A stretch of 20,966 nucleotides of DNA. It comes from a virus. This document shows positions 20,634 through 20,966 of this stretch, piece by piece. The stretch covers positions 1 through 20,966 of IMG/VR virus record IMGVR_UViG_3300031957_001524; one strand, given 5' to 3'. The notes under the pieces are model-generated. The model worked only from the letters and a program-made list of their open reading frames with translations. It searched no databases and was not told the origin of the DNA. Each line of letters starts with the position of its first letter. Position 1 is the stretch's first letter. A program made the position numbers and the translations under genes.

Positions 20634-20966
20634 TATCCTCTCTGTGAATTAATTTTATGTGCCATTCTAACTGTAATAGTATTTTGGAAGAGTTTGTCTT
20701 TTCTAAATGTTCTCTCAGTCCATTGATTATCTTGTAATGTTACAGAATACCAATCTGTTTCTCCCTCAAATCTAATTTTAACATCAGGACTCAAATAAAG
20801 GTTTTTAAGGAACTCTGCTTCATCATCTGATAGATACGCTGTGTTGAGTGTATATCTTTCCTGTAAGGACTGTGAGAATGTCTTCTCACCCCTATCATAA
20901 GTGTTTACACTATAGTCAGAGTCAGACCAAGTACCTTCAAGTTGTTCGTAGGTCTTTCTTGTAATA
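20633..20966 (-). CDS. Partial tail protein (N-terminus outside window)
   Basis: A frame is open from the right edge to a TAA at 20635-20633, which overlaps the next ATG as TAATG. About 111 C-terminal residues are visible: ITRKTYEQLEGTWSDSDYSV, then RGEKTFSQSLQERYTLNTAY, VKIRFEGETDWYSVTLQDNQ and WTERTFRKDKLFQNTITVRM, ending HKINSQRG. The pattern is beta-rich, with the 'Y.Vtlqd..wterTf..dklfnytitv' flavour of tail proteins. It is coupled to the 708-aa tail gene, so it is probably a tail-tip or distal tail component. The start and full length cannot be seen. Confidence 0.75.
   Translation of the reverse strand, partial: ITRKTYEQLEGTWSDSDYSVNTYDRGEKTFSQSLQERYTLNTAYLSDDEAEFLKNLYLSPDVKIRFEGETDWYSVTLQDNQWTERTFRKDKLFQNTITVRMAHKINSQRG

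Overview
The window is part of the structural and packaging region of a tailed double-stranded DNA phage (or prophage). The host is most likely a member of the Bacteroidota, probably a Flavobacteriia-like bacterium. The reasons are: strongly AT-rich DNA; almost no Shine-Dalgarno sequences, with A-rich leaders before start codons instead; two or three promoters resembling the Bacteroidota -33 TTTG / -7 TAnnTTTG type; and protein families I associate with Bacteroidota phages. The host assignment is inference. The protein calls come from reading motifs, not from a database search.

Nearly everything is on the minus strand, so the genes read from right to left. Right block (20966 to 10360): a partial tail protein, a 708-aa tail protein, the tape measure protein, a modular XkdF-type prohead protease, a 56-aa membrane protein, a scaffold-like protein, the major capsid protein, a probable tail-tube protein, a minus-strand terminator, then a 153-aa protein, the portal, a head-tail connector and a 45-aa coiled-coil protein. 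The order is unusual: the tape measure comes before the head genes, and the portal comes after capsid and tail tube.

Middle island (about 9371 to 10389): the only plus-strand genes (78 and 60 aa), three copies of one composite promoter-like element arranged divergently, a 200-bp gene-free stretch with direct repeats and competing hairpins, a strong terminator, and a compact promoter-plus-terminator unit that looks like a small RNA or an attenuated leader.

Left block (9370 to 1): HNH endonuclease, sigma-70-like factor, three small proteins, small and large terminase subunits, a possible tail-assembly chaperone, a large protein with three PT-rich linkers, a 99-aa protein, a trimeric fibre or spike with YadA-like repeats, a holin-like protein, an HK97-gp10-like tail-completion protein, and a partial structural protein running off the left edge.

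The genes are packed with ATGA and TAATG stop-start overlaps, which points to long, translationally coupled operons. Three small minus-strand genes (45, 48 and 56 aa) were recovered from these junctions. The sigma-like factor lies just downstream of the divergent promoter region and is the obvious candidate to recognise the phage-specific promoter element. No integrase, replication gene, endolysin, tRNA, CRISPR array or reverse transcriptase was seen.
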